From the NCBI RefSeq assembly GCF_900103585.1, contig NZ_FNHV01000015.1, positions 186,001 through 250,000 of the forward strand: a stretch of 64,000 nt of DNA, read 5' to 3'. Both the position numbers and the translations under genes were made by a program. Origin of the DNA: Streptomyces sp. cf386 (lineage in GTDB: Bacteria > Actinomycetota > Actinomycetes > Streptomycetales > Streptomycetaceae). Numbering within the stretch: position 1 is the stretch's first letter; each line of letters opens with the position of its first letter. Below are positions 51,792-60,009 of the stretch, in pieces. The notes under the pieces were generated by a model. The model was not told where the DNA came from, made no database searches, and saw only the letters and a list, made by a program, of their open reading frames with translations.

Positions 51792-52838
51792 ATGGCCGCC
51801 GTGCCACCGACTCCCGGGCCCCTCACCCGTCAGACCATCCTGGAAACCCTCCTGGCCTTCAAACGGACCAGCGTGCTGCGCACGGCCATCGAGTTGCGGG
51901 TCTTCGACGCGCTCGCCGCCGGGCCGCGCGACGCGGAACACGTCGCCCGCGCGGTCGGAGCGCCGGCCCGTGCCGTGCGCGTCCTGCTCACCGCGCTGGC
52001 CTCCGCCGGACTCGTCACCGAGCACGGAGCCCCCGAGCACGAGGAGTTCGGGCTCGTCGAGGGCGGCGACCGGCTGCTGGTCACCTCCAGCCCCGAGTAC
52101 GCCGGAGACGCCGTCACCGTCGCCGCCTCCCAGTTGGAGTGGGAGACGATGGGCACCCTGACCGAGACCGTCCGAGCGGGCGGCACCCTGCTGGACCGGG
52201 ACGCGAGCGACCCGGACTTCACCTACTGGCAGGACTTCGCCGCCCACGGCACCTTCGCCACCCGGCCGGTGGCGGCCGGCCTCTCGACCGCGCTGGGCAC
52301 CTGGGCCGACGGACGGGAGAGCATCCGGCTGCTCGACGTCGGCTGCGGGCACGCGCTGTTCGGCCTGACCTTCGCCGAGGCCTTCCCGCAGACCAGTGTG
52401 GTCGGCCTCGACTGGCCCGGTGTCCTGCCGCATGCCCGCAAGAACGCCGAGGCGATGGGGCTGGCGGAGCGGACCACCGTGCTTCCCGGCGACGCCTTCA
52501 CCGCCGACCTCGACGGCCCCTACGACCTGGTGGTGCTCGCCAACTTCCTGCCGCAGTACACGGAACAGGACGGCATACGCCTGCTGCGCCGCGTCGGAGC
52601 CGTACTGGCGCCCGGCGGCCGGGTGGTCGTCGCCGGGTTCACCGTGGGCGACCTGGATCCGGCACGCGAGTTCGGCGGCCGGATGCTGTCCCTGCTGCTG
52701 CTCGCCTGGACCCAGGGCGGCGAGGTGCCCGCGACCGAGGGCTACCTGAGGATGTTCCGGGCCGCCGGCTACGCCGAGCCGGAGGTGCACGACATCCCCG
52801 GTCTGCCCACCCGCCTGTTCGTCGCCCGGCAGGACTGA
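51792..52838 (+). CDS. Class I O-methyltransferase (DnrK/TcmO type)
   Basis: A 348-residue protein with an N-terminal dimerisation winged helix (FKRTSVLRTAIELRVFDALA; RAVRVLLTALASAGLV) and a SAM-binding domain (IRLLDVGCGHALFGLTFAEAFP; GDAFTADLDGPYDLVVLANFL). This is the usual architecture of O-methyltransferases acting on hydroxyls of aromatic polyketides. ATG at 51792 with GAGAGGAG upstream. It is first in the operon methyltransferase, aldo-keto reductase, FAD hydroxylase. Confidence 0.9.
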   Translation: MAAVPPTPGPLTRQTILETLLAFKRTSVLRTAIELRVFDALAAGPRDAEHVARAVGAPARAVRVLLTALASAGLVTEHGAPEHEEFGLVEGGDRLLVTSSPEYAGDAVTVAASQLEWETMGTLTETVRAGGTLLDRDASDPDFTYWQDFAAHGTFATRPVAAGLSTALGTWADGRESIRLLDVGCGHALFGLTFAEAFPQTSVVGLDWPGVLPHARKNAEAMGLAERTTVLPGDAFTADLDGPYDLVVLANFLPQYTEQDGIRLLRRVGAVLAPGGRVVVAGFTVGDLDPAREFGGRMLSLLLLAWTQGGEVPATEGYLRMFRAAGYAEPEVHDIPGLPTRLFVARQD

Positions 52839-52851
52839 GGAGGAACGCCCC

Positions 52852-53856
52852 ATGCAGTACGTATCCCTGGGCACCAGCGGCCTGATGGTCAGCCGGGTGT
52901 CGTTCGGCAACTCGCTCACCCACGGCAACCAGGTCGAGGACGAGACCGCACACCGGTGCGTGCACGCGGCCCTGGACGCCGGTATCACCACGTTCGACAC
53001 CGCGGACGTCTACGCGGACGGGCGGGCCGAGGAGCTGCTCGGCAAGATCCTGGCCGGGCAGCGCCGGTCGGACCTGGTGCTGTGCACCAAGGTGGGCCGC
53101 TCGCGCCGGCCCGGCCCCAACGAGGGCCGGCTCTCCCGCAAGCACCTCCTCGACTCCGCCGAAGCCTCGCTGCGCCGCCTGGGCACCGACCACATCGACC
53201 TGTACCAGGCCCACCGTTGGGACGACGGGACCCCGCTGGAGGAGACGATGTCGGCCTTCGCCGATCTCGTGCACGGCGGCAAGGTGCGTTACGTCGGTGT
53301 CTCGGAGTGGACGGCCGAGCAGATCGCGGCCGGCGCGGCGCTCGCCCGCGAGCTGCGGATCCCGCTGGTCTCCAACCAGGCGCAGTACTCCCTGCTGTGG
53401 CGGGTCGTCGAGCAGGAGGTCATCCCCGCGTCCACCGCCGCCGGGGTGGGGCAGATGGTCTGGTCCCCGCTGGCCGGCGGCGTGCTCACCGGCAAGTACC
53501 GGCCGGGCCGGGCCGCCCCGGCGGGCAGCAGGGTCTCCGACGCCGAGGGCGGGGCCGTGTCCGTCAACCGCTGGAACTTCCTCGACGAGGGCGTCCTCGG
53601 CGCGGTCGCCGCCCTCGCGCCACTGGCCGAGGAGGCCGGCCTCTCGCTGCCGGAGCTGGCCCTGGCATGGGTGCTGCGCAACCCGGCCGTGTCCACCGCC
53701 GTCACCGGTGCCTCCCGCCCGGAGCAGCTCACCGCGAACCTCCGGGCTCTCGACGTACACCTGGATGACGAACTGGTGGACCGCGTCGAGGCGGTGCTGG
53801 CCCCGGTCGTGGTCCGTGATCCCGCGCTCGTGGGCCGGGCTCCCGGCCGCGCGTGA
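52852..53856 (+). CDS. Aldo-keto reductase
   Basis: A 334-residue (beta/alpha)8 reductase with a complete tetrad: Asp and Tyr in TFDTADVYADG, Lys in LCTKVG, His in YQAHRWD. A C-terminal NADPH-binding region is present (GVSEWTAEQ; AWVLRNPAVSTAVTGASRPEQL). In clusters such enzymes reduce a ketone of the aglycone, or act as NDP-hexose 2,3-enoyl reductases (EryBII type). The gene lies with aglycone tailoring genes, which slightly favours the first. It begins 13 bp after the methyltransferase stop with GAGGAACG as ribosome binding site. Confidence 0.88.
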   Translation: MQYVSLGTSGLMVSRVSFGNSLTHGNQVEDETAHRCVHAALDAGITTFDTADVYADGRAEELLGKILAGQRRSDLVLCTKVGRSRRPGPNEGRLSRKHLLDSAEASLRRLGTDHIDLYQAHRWDDGTPLEETMSAFADLVHGGKVRYVGVSEWTAEQIAAGAALARELRIPLVSNQAQYSLLWRVVEQEVIPASTAAGVGQMVWSPLAGGVLTGKYRPGRAAPAGSRVSDAEGGAVSVNRWNFLDEGVLGAVAALAPLAEEAGLSLPELALAWVLRNPAVSTAVTGASRPEQLTANLRALDVHLDDELVDRVEAVLAPVVVRDPALVGRAPGRA

Positions 53857-53937
53857 GGCCCGGCGGCCGGGAGCGGCGAACCGAAGGAAGCCGGGAGCCG
53901 AAAACACACAGAGCCCGACGAGCAGAGAGGGAGAAGC

Positions 53938-55506
53938 ATGGCCGCACTCACCACGCAGGTCCTGGTCGTGGGGGGAGGGATCGTGGGCCTGTCCACCGCC
54001 GTGTTCCTGCGCGACCACGGAGTCGACGTCACGCTGGTGGAACGGCACCGGGACACCTCGTTCCTGCCCAAGGGCCGGAATCTGAACGCCCGCACCATGG
54101 AGCTCTATCTGGCCCACGGCGTATCCGAGGACATCCGGGCGGCGCCGCAGTCCGTCTTCGAGACGTTCGACGAGCGGCTGCGCGCCGTCACCCTGGCCGG
54201 AGAGGAGATCCTGCGCGAGGTCCGCCCCGCGCCGGAGACCCTGGAGGGGATCAGCCCCAGCGAGGCCGCGCTCGTCGACCAGAGCACCGTCGAACCGATC
54301 CTGCGCGCGCACGCGGTGCGGCGCGGGGCGGACGTGCGGTTCTTCACCGAGCTCGTCTCCCACGAGCACAGGGCCGACGGGCAGGGGATCCGCGCCGTCG
54401 TCGCCGACCGGGCGACCGGTGAACGGACCACCGTGTACGCGGACTTCCTCGTCGCGGCCGACGGGCACCGCTCCGCGACCAGGGACGACCTCGGCATCGG
54501 CCGACGCGTCATCGAGGAGCCCGTCCCCGTGGTCAGCGTCGTCTTCGAGGCCGACCTCACCGAGCCGCTGCGCGGCCGCCATGTCGCCCTGTGCTACCTG
54601 GACGAGCCGGAGCGCGGGACTCTGCTGACCCCGCTGGACACGCTGGAACGCTGGCTGCTGATCGTCCCGTACCACCCGGAACGCGGCGAGTCGCCGGACG
54701 ACTTCACGGCCGAACGCTGTCTGCGGCTGTTCCGTGCCGCGGTCGGCGTCCCCGGTCTGCCGGCCCGTCCCCTGCCGGCCATCCCCGGCAGCGAGCGGCT
54801 CGCCCACTCCTGGGAGCTCACCGCATGGGTGGCCGACCGCTACCACGCGGGCAGGACCTTCCTCGTCGGCGACGCCGTGCACGTGGTGCCGCCGACCGGG
54901 GGCCTGGGCGCCAACACCGGTGTCCAGGACGCGCACAACCTGGCGTGGAAGCTCGCCGCGGTGCTGTCCGGGCGGGCGGGCGAGTCCCTGCTGGACACCT
55001 ACGAGGCCGAACGGCGCCCGGTGGCGCTGCTGGCAGCCGAGTTCGCGACCCAGCGGCAGAGCGCCCGCACCGCGGGCCACAGCGACGACGAGGGGCCGAT
55101 CGACATCCTGGCGGCCGTCATGGGCCACCGGTACCGCTCCCGCGCCGTACCGGACGCGGACCCCGGCGGTCCGGCCGCCCTGCACCCCAAGGACCTGGAC
55201 GGCGCGCCCGGCACCCGCTTCCCGCACCGCGAAGTCACCGTCGACGGGCGCCCCGGGTCGACCGTCGAGCTGTTCCGCGACCGTCCGGTCCTGCTGACCG
55301 GGCCCGGCGGTGAGGCGTGGGAGCGGGCCGCACGGGTGCTCGGCCATGACGCGGCCGGCCTCAGGGTGATCAGCTGCGGCAACGAGGTGACCGACCGTGC
55401 CGTACTGGTACGGCCCGACGGCTTCGTCGCCTGGCGCTCACGGCCGGGTGACACCCCGTCGGCGGCACTGCTGCGGTCGGCGCTGGACGGGATGCTGCTG
55501 CGCTGA
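53938..55506 (+). CDS. FAD-dependent aromatic hydroxylase (RdmE/TcmG-like)
   Basis: A 522-residue flavoprotein monooxygenase: VLVVGGGIVGLSTAVFL, DG motif LVAADGHRSATRDDLGI, GD motif FLVGDAVHVVPPTGGLGANTGVQDAHNLAWKLA, and a C-terminal thioredoxin-like domain (about 400-522). Length and domain layout match anthracycline and tetracenomycin ring hydroxylases. It should hydroxylate the aromatic polyketide with NADPH and oxygen. GGGAGAAGC precedes the ATG. It is the last gene of the plus-strand operon, before two strong terminators. Confidence 0.92.
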   Translation: MAALTTQVLVVGGGIVGLSTAVFLRDHGVDVTLVERHRDTSFLPKGRNLNARTMELYLAHGVSEDIRAAPQSVFETFDERLRAVTLAGEEILREVRPAPETLEGISPSEAALVDQSTVEPILRAHAVRRGADVRFFTELVSHEHRADGQGIRAVVADRATGERTTVYADFLVAADGHRSATRDDLGIGRRVIEEPVPVVSVVFEADLTEPLRGRHVALCYLDEPERGTLLTPLDTLERWLLIVPYHPERGESPDDFTAERCLRLFRAAVGVPGLPARPLPAIPGSERLAHSWELTAWVADRYHAGRTFLVGDAVHVVPPTGGLGANTGVQDAHNLAWKLAAVLSGRAGESLLDTYEAERRPVALLAAEFATQRQSARTAGHSDDEGPIDILAAVMGHRYRSRAVPDADPGGPAALHPKDLDGAPGTRFPHREVTVDGRPGSTVELFRDRPVLLTGPGGEAWERAARVLGHDAAGLRVISCGNEVTDRAVLVRPDGFVAWRSRPGDTPSAALLRSALDGMLLR

Positions 55507-55521
55507 GCACGCGCACCTGGG

Positions 55522-55564
55522 CAGGAGGGCCCGGCCGGGGCAGAGTCCCGGCCGGGCCCTCCTG
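55522..55564. terminator. Strong hairpin terminator 1
   Basis: Perfect 18-bp stem (55522-55539 and 55547-55564, CAGGAGGGCCCGGCCGGG) with a 7-base loop, 15 bp after the hydroxylase stop. One of two consecutive hairpins separating convergent operons. Confidence 0.9.
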
Positions 55565-55583
55565 TCGTACGGACGCACACGAA

Positions 55584-55620
55584 AAGGGTGCCGGCACCTT
55601 CCCACGGTGCCGGCACCCTT
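55584..55620. terminator. Strong hairpin terminator 2
   Basis: Perfect 15-bp stem (55584-55598 and 55606-55620, AAGGGTGCCGGCACC) with a 7-base loop, 15 bp before the stop of the convergent hemerythrin gene. Acts mainly for the minus-strand operon. Confidence 0.9.
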
Positions 55621-55635
55621 CGTGTCGCAGGACGG

Positions 55636-56313
55636 TCACACCGCCGTGACCGGGGCCTGGGCCGGAAGCGAGGCGACCAGGCTGCGGTAGCGCGGCTCCC
55701 ACTCGGTGAGAAACCTCTGCCGCACGGGTTCCGGCAGCCGTCCCAGCATCACCTGCCGCTGGGCGTCGTCAGCGCTGCCGACGACCATGGGCAGCTCGGT
55801 GGCCACGCTCTCCGGGGAGTGGTCGCGGGCGAGTGCCGCGCCGAGTTCGGCGAAGGCCTCCGCGGTCACGGTGGTCTCCAGGGCGGGCACCAGGGTGCGC
55901 TCCTCCAGGAGGAGGTGCTCCTCCAGTACGGCGGCGAACACGGTGACGGTCTCGCACAGGTCCCGCACGCGGGCCGGCCAGTCGGCCGCGGGAATGGCGG
56001 CGAGGTCGTTCAGGCCCGTGTCGATGCGCTCCAAGTGGCCGTCGAGTTCGGCGTGCTGGGACTCGATCTCCTCGACGGCGTCGGCCAGGCCGGGCGCCGC
56101 CGCGATGGCCACCGGCCACACGAGCCGGTCCTCGACCTCGTGGTGCCGGTTGAGGATGGTGGTGAACAGGCCCCACCACTGGCCGAGCCGCTGCAGGGCA
56201 CCGGTGTCCCCGGCGTCGGCTGCGGCGAGCCGTTCGGCCAGCTCGGGAACGGTTTGGCGGATCAGGTCGTGCGTGAGCATGAAGCCGGTCATGTCGTTCT
56301 TGACGACGGCCAC
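55636..56313 (-). CDS. Hemerythrin-like HHE protein
   Basis: A 225-residue four-helix-bundle protein with the His/Glu pattern of hemerythrin domains: HDLIRQ, LNRHHEVEDRLVWP, ESQHAELDGHL and EEHLLLEE. It should bind a non-haem di-iron centre. The C-terminal part (EWEPRYRSLVASLP) resembles the extension in actinobacterial HHE proteins. Possible roles are oxygen, NO or peroxide sensing or scavenging near the cluster's oxygenases. GTG at 56313. Last gene of the long minus-strand operon starting at 62506. Confidence 0.85.
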   Translation of the reverse strand: MAVVKNDMTGFMLTHDLIRQTVPELAERLAAADAGDTGALQRLGQWWGLFTTILNRHHEVEDRLVWPVAIAAAPGLADAVEEIESQHAELDGHLERIDTGLNDLAAIPAADWPARVRDLCETVTVFAAVLEEHLLLEERTLVPALETTVTAEAFAELGAALARDHSPESVATELPMVVGSADDAQRQVMLGRLPEPVRQRFLTEWEPRYRSLVASLPAQAPVTAV

Positions 56314-56378
56314 GGCAGGGCCCCTTTCTCGGTCGTGGGGAGGGCGGTCGGCGGATTCCCCGGTCGTGGGAGGGCGGT

Positions 56379-57062
56379 TCAGCCGACGGTGATGTCGAAC
56401 AGCGCGATGGATCCGCGCACCGCGATCCGGTAGTCGTCGAAGCGGTCGGCGATCCCCGCCTCCAGGTCCTCCAGGGAGTCGTCGAGGTTGTTCAGCGGAC
56501 CGTCGTCCTTGTTGAGGTTCTCCAGCGCCCGCGGCGCGAGCCGGCCGTGCCGCACACCCTTGGCGAGCACGGTCGAGCCGAAGATGCGCCCGCCGGGCGC
56601 CATGTACGGCCGTACCTGGTCGAGGACGGTCAGCTTGTGGGACATCCGGCCGGGCAGGCAGTGCAGCAGCATGTTGAGCGCGGCGGAGTCGAAGCGGGTG
56701 TCCTCGCCCAGGTCGAGCGGCTGGAGCACATCGCGCTTGACGAGCCGTGGCCTCAGGTGCGCCACCCGGCCGCCGGCCCTGCGCAGGACACCCTCGTTGA
56801 GGTCGGCGAGCACCAGTTCGGGGGTCAGGGTGGGGAAGGTCGCGCGCTCCAGGAACCATCCGGTGCCGGGACCGAGATCCAGGTGCCGGGCGCCCGCGGA
56901 CCGGTTGTACTGGCGCAGCATCTCGTCGCGCGGGCAGCCCCACACCACCGGGCATACGAACCCCAGCACCCAGGTGTCGTAGGTCGACAGGATGCGGCTG
57001 GTGTACGGCGCGGCGCCGGCGAGCACTTCCTCGCGAAGGGGGGCGGACGGTGCGGTGGTCAT
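56379..57062 (-). CDS. Class I SAM-dependent methyltransferase
   Basis: A 227-residue Rossmann methyltransferase with motif I ARHLDLGPGTGWFLERA, an acidic motif II (LVLADLNEGVLRRAG) and motif IV (DSAALNMLLHCLPG). It is a small methyltransferase without a dimerisation domain. The substrate could be polyketide, sugar or peptide. ATG at 57062. Confidence 0.85.
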   Translation of the reverse strand: MTTAPSAPLREEVLAGAAPYTSRILSTYDTWVLGFVCPVVWGCPRDEMLRQYNRSAGARHLDLGPGTGWFLERATFPTLTPELVLADLNEGVLRRAGGRVAHLRPRLVKRDVLQPLDLGEDTRFDSAALNMLLHCLPGRMSHKLTVLDQVRPYMAPGGRIFGSTVLAKGVRHGRLAPRALENLNKDDGPLNNLDDSLEDLEAGIADRFDDYRIAVRGSIALFDITVG

Positions 57063-57145
57063 GATCGTGCCTTTCGTCTGTTCTGCTGATTCGGGCGGAA
57101 TCCGGAGAACCGGAGAAGCGGGTGAGGTCTTGGTCCCGGGGCGGT

Positions 57146-57907
57146 TCAGCGGCCTCCGGAGACGGTGACGACCTGGCCGGTGGTGTTGCCGTTGGCTCCC
57201 GAGCCCAGGTACAGCGCTGCCGCCGCGATGTCCTCGGGCGAGCTGAGCCGCCCCGTGGGCGTCTGCCGGAGCTCGCGCTCGCGGAGGTGTTCGGGCAGCC
57301 CGTGCAGCACCCGCTCGGTGGCGGTCAGGCCGGGGCAGACGACGTTCACCAGGACGCCGTCCGGGCCGACGTCCCAGGCCAGGTTGCGGGCGAAGCCGTG
57401 CAGTGCCGACTTCGCGGCGCCGTAGAACTCCTGCCCCCGGTGGCCGTCGAGCGCGACGTGCGAGGAGATCAGCACGATCCGGCCCCAGGAGCGCTCTCGC
57501 ATGCCGGGCACCGCGAGTTGCACGGTGCGCAGGGTCGGGGCCAGGTTGTCGTCGAGGAACGACAGCCAGTCGCCCGGTGCCACGTCCTCGAAGTGCTCGC
57601 CCGGCGGTCGCCGTGGTGCCCAGCGCACCGCGTTGGCGACCAGCACGTCGATGCCGCCCCAGCGCCGGGTCACCGTGTCCACGGCCGACTCGACGGTCTC
57701 GGGCTCGGCGAGCGAGTAGCGGACCGCCATCGCCAGGTCCCGCTCGGCGCCCAGTTCCCGGGCCAGTCGTTCACCGGTGTCGCTGTTGCTGCGGTACGTC
57801 AGGGCGACCCGGGCGCCTTCGGCCGCGTAGGCCCGGGCGATGGCCGCTCCTATGCCGGAGGACGCCCCCGTGACCAGCACGGTGCGGTCCTTCAGTCCCA
57901 TGTCCAT
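57146..57907 (-). CDS. Classical short-chain dehydrogenase/reductase
   Basis: A 253-residue SDR with an intact cofactor loop (VLVTGASSGIGAAIARAY), catalytic Ser in IVLISSHVALDG and YGAAK (Y-x3-K). It should be an active NAD(P)H reductase or dehydrogenase on the polyketide. The ATG at 57907 fits GGAGG upstream, and a second ATG lies two codons on. It is separated from the upstream oxygenase by a 156-bp gap with a hairpin. Confidence 0.88.
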   Translation of the reverse strand: MDMGLKDRTVLVTGASSGIGAAIARAYAAEGARVALTYRSNSDTGERLARELGAERDLAMAVRYSLAEPETVESAVDTVTRRWGGIDVLVANAVRWAPRRPPGEHFEDVAPGDWLSFLDDNLAPTLRTVQLAVPGMRERSWGRIVLISSHVALDGHRGQEFYGAAKSALHGFARNLAWDVGPDGVLVNVVCPGLTATERVLHGLPEHLRERELRQTPTGRLSSPEDIAAAALYLGSGANGNTTGQVVTVSGGR

Positions 57908-57993
57908 GAATGTGTTCGCCTCCGTGCCGGGCCACCGGCGGCCGGCCCGTGCGAGCCGGACCGCCGGTGGTCGTGGTCGCCGTACCGGCCGCC

Positions 57994-58023
57994 GGTCCGC
58001 CCGCCGTGAGGGGCGGGCGGACC
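57994..58023 (-). terminator. Intra-operon hairpin
   Basis: A 12-bp perfect stem (GGTCCGCCCGCC at 57994-58005, complement at 58012-58023) with a 6-base loop, 40 bp after the monooxygenase stop. It could reduce expression of the SDR, methyltransferase and hemerythrin genes downstream. Confidence 0.6.
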
Positions 58024-58063
58024 GACCGGCCGGCGTCGTCCGTTGCCGAGGGTGCGGGCCGGG

Positions 58064-59662
58064 TCACATCCGGACCGCGGAGGTCTCCGCGAGGCCGGCC
58101 CGTGCCAGTGCCCGACCGAGTGCCTGCGCGGTGGCCTCCCTGCCGCGGGCGGCGACATAGCCGTCCGGGCGGACCAGGAGCCAGCCGCCGTCCGCGAGGC
58201 CGAGGGCGGCCCGCAGCACACCGTCCGGGTCGGCGAGGGCCCCCGGTCCCCGCGTGCCCTCGTCCCCGAGGGTGCGTACCGACAGCCAGTCGTGTTCCGG
58301 GGTTTCGGCCGCCGCCCCGTCGGCCACGGCCAGCGTCCAGCGGGTGTCGCGCAGTTCCGACGCCCAGGCACGGCAGCCCGGATGACGGGGATCGGCCGCC
58401 GCCGCGCCCGACGCACGGGTCCCTGGCCGCGGCCCGGCGGTGTCCGCGTCCGGCGCCGTGGTGAGCGGCGAGTCGGGGTAGCCGAGCAGCAGCCCGGAGA
58501 TCCCGCCGAGCACCTTGCGCTGAACCTTCCTGCGCAGCGGGGTGACATTGCGGATGACGGTGAACACCACGGGCAGGGCGATCCCGGCGAACGCGTTCTT
58601 CAACTGCACGAGGAACGTGGCCTTCTTGGTGGACCCCAGCAGCTGCGCCCCGATCGGCACCCGTTCGGCGCTGTAGCTGTCGAGCAGGTCGCGGTGCGCG
58701 TGGCCTTCTTCCACCATCGCCAGCTTCCAGGCCAGGTTGTACGCCTCCTGGATCCCGGTGTTCATGCCCTGGCCCGACGCGGGGCTGTGCACATGGGCGG
58801 CGTCGCCCGCGACGAAGACCCGCCCCTCGCCCATCCGCGGCACCATGCGCTGCTGGAAGGTGAACACCGAGGTCCAGGTGGGTTCCTGGACGGCGACCTC
58901 CCGGCCGAGCCCGGGACCGAGTTTGGCCGCGAACCGTGCCGCGATCTGCGTGGCCGGGGTCTCGGGCGCCGCCGTGGTGGTGTCGAGCAGCCGCCACCGT
59001 CCACCGCGTCGGAAGGGCACCATCATCAGCGCCTGGGCACCGGTGTGGATCCAGTAGATGCTGTCGCGCGGCAGGTCCACGTCGACCGGCGCGTCGGCCA
59101 GCATCCATGTCTCGCTCGTCTCGCCGAGGAGCGGCAGCCCGAGTGTCCTGCGCACGGTGCTGTGCCCGCCGTCGCACCCGACCAGCCAGGAGGCCTCGGC
59201 GGTCTCCGGGGCGCCGTCGGCGTGTTCGAGCCGGACCTCGACCCGGTCGGGCCGCTGCGCGAAGCCGGTCAGCTTCACGCCCCACTCGACCGTGACGCCG
59301 AGCCGGGCGACGGCGGCGCGCAGTACCGCCTCGGTGTCGACCTGCTCGACGATCGCCGTGAACGGGTAGCGGGTGGGCATGGTCGAGTAGTCCGCGTCGA
59401 GCCGGACCAGCCGGCGTCCGCCGCTGAACATGGTGAACGCCCGGATCTGCTGGGCCTGTTCGAGGATCTGATCGATCACGCCCATCTGGTCGTACGTCTC
59501 CAGCGTGCGCGGGTGGGTGGCCACCGCACGGCTGGTGTCGGCGGGGCCGGAGGCGGCGTCCACGAGCCGCACCCGCAGCCCGCGCCGGGCCAGCTCGTGC
59601 GCGACCGTGAGCCCGACCGGACCGGCCCCCGCCACCAGCACCTGGGGGCGCTGGTCAGGCAT
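58064..59662 (-). CDS. FAD-dependent aromatic monooxygenase
   Basis: A 532-residue p-hydroxybenzoate-hydroxylase-fold enzyme: VLVAGAGPVGLTVAHELA, WLVGCDGGHSTVRRTLGL, VFVAGDAAHVHSPASGQGMNTGIQEAYNLAWKLA, plus a C-terminal thioredoxin-like domain. It is a third oxygenase of this type, distinct from those at 25.5 and 53.9 kb. Its role is ring hydroxylation or Baeyer-Villiger-type oxidation. The ATG at 59662 overlaps the end of the small monooxygenase gene by 8 bases. Confidence 0.9.
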   Translation of the reverse strand: MPDQRPQVLVAGAGPVGLTVAHELARRGLRVRLVDAASGPADTSRAVATHPRTLETYDQMGVIDQILEQAQQIRAFTMFSGGRRLVRLDADYSTMPTRYPFTAIVEQVDTEAVLRAAVARLGVTVEWGVKLTGFAQRPDRVEVRLEHADGAPETAEASWLVGCDGGHSTVRRTLGLPLLGETSETWMLADAPVDVDLPRDSIYWIHTGAQALMMVPFRRGGRWRLLDTTTAAPETPATQIAARFAAKLGPGLGREVAVQEPTWTSVFTFQQRMVPRMGEGRVFVAGDAAHVHSPASGQGMNTGIQEAYNLAWKLAMVEEGHAHRDLLDSYSAERVPIGAQLLGSTKKATFLVQLKNAFAGIALPVVFTVIRNVTPLRRKVQRKVLGGISGLLLGYPDSPLTTAPDADTAGPRPGTRASGAAAADPRHPGCRAWASELRDTRWTLAVADGAAAETPEHDWLSVRTLGDEGTRGPGALADPDGVLRAALGLADGGWLLVRPDGYVAARGREATAQALGRALARAGLAETSAVRM

Positions 59663-59954
59663 CGGCGTTGCCGCCCTCGTCGACCCGCTCGTACAGGCCG
59701 GGCTCCACGGACGCGAGGCCGCCCAGGCCCTTGACCCGGGCCTGGAATCCCTCGCTGCGCACGGCACGCTGGTGCGAGGCGGCGTCGTCCCACTCGGCCA
59801 CCTCGATGAAGACGTTGTCCTTCCCGACCTGGCGCAGCATCGAGGAGCTGCGGTAGCCCGGCTGGACGCACATGTACTCGGTCAGCGACTCCTTGATCTT
59901 GAAGAACTCCTGGACGTCGCCGTTGATGGTCAGCTTGTTGACGAAGGTCACCAC
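59655..59954 (-). CDS. Antibiotic biosynthesis (ABM) cofactor-free monooxygenase
   Basis: A 99-residue dimeric ferredoxin-like-fold protein of the ABM family (ActVA-ORF6, TcmH, SnoaB): FVNKLTINGDVQEFFKIKESL, then EVAEWDDAASHQRAVRSEGFQ. Such enzymes oxidise anthrone-type rings to quinones without cofactor. It is a typical partner of a PHBH-fold hydroxylase, which overlaps it here. The start is GTG at 59954 or 59951 after AGGAGAGA. Confidence 0.88.
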   Translation of the reverse strand: MVTFVNKLTINGDVQEFFKIKESLTEYMCVQPGYRSSSMLRQVGKDNVFIEVAEWDDAASHQRAVRSEGFQARVKGLGGLASVEPGLYERVDEGGNADA

Positions 59955-60009
59955 GGTGGGTCTCTCCTGAACGTAGGGATTCGGGTGGGGACGAGGGCGC
60001 CGTGGCCGG

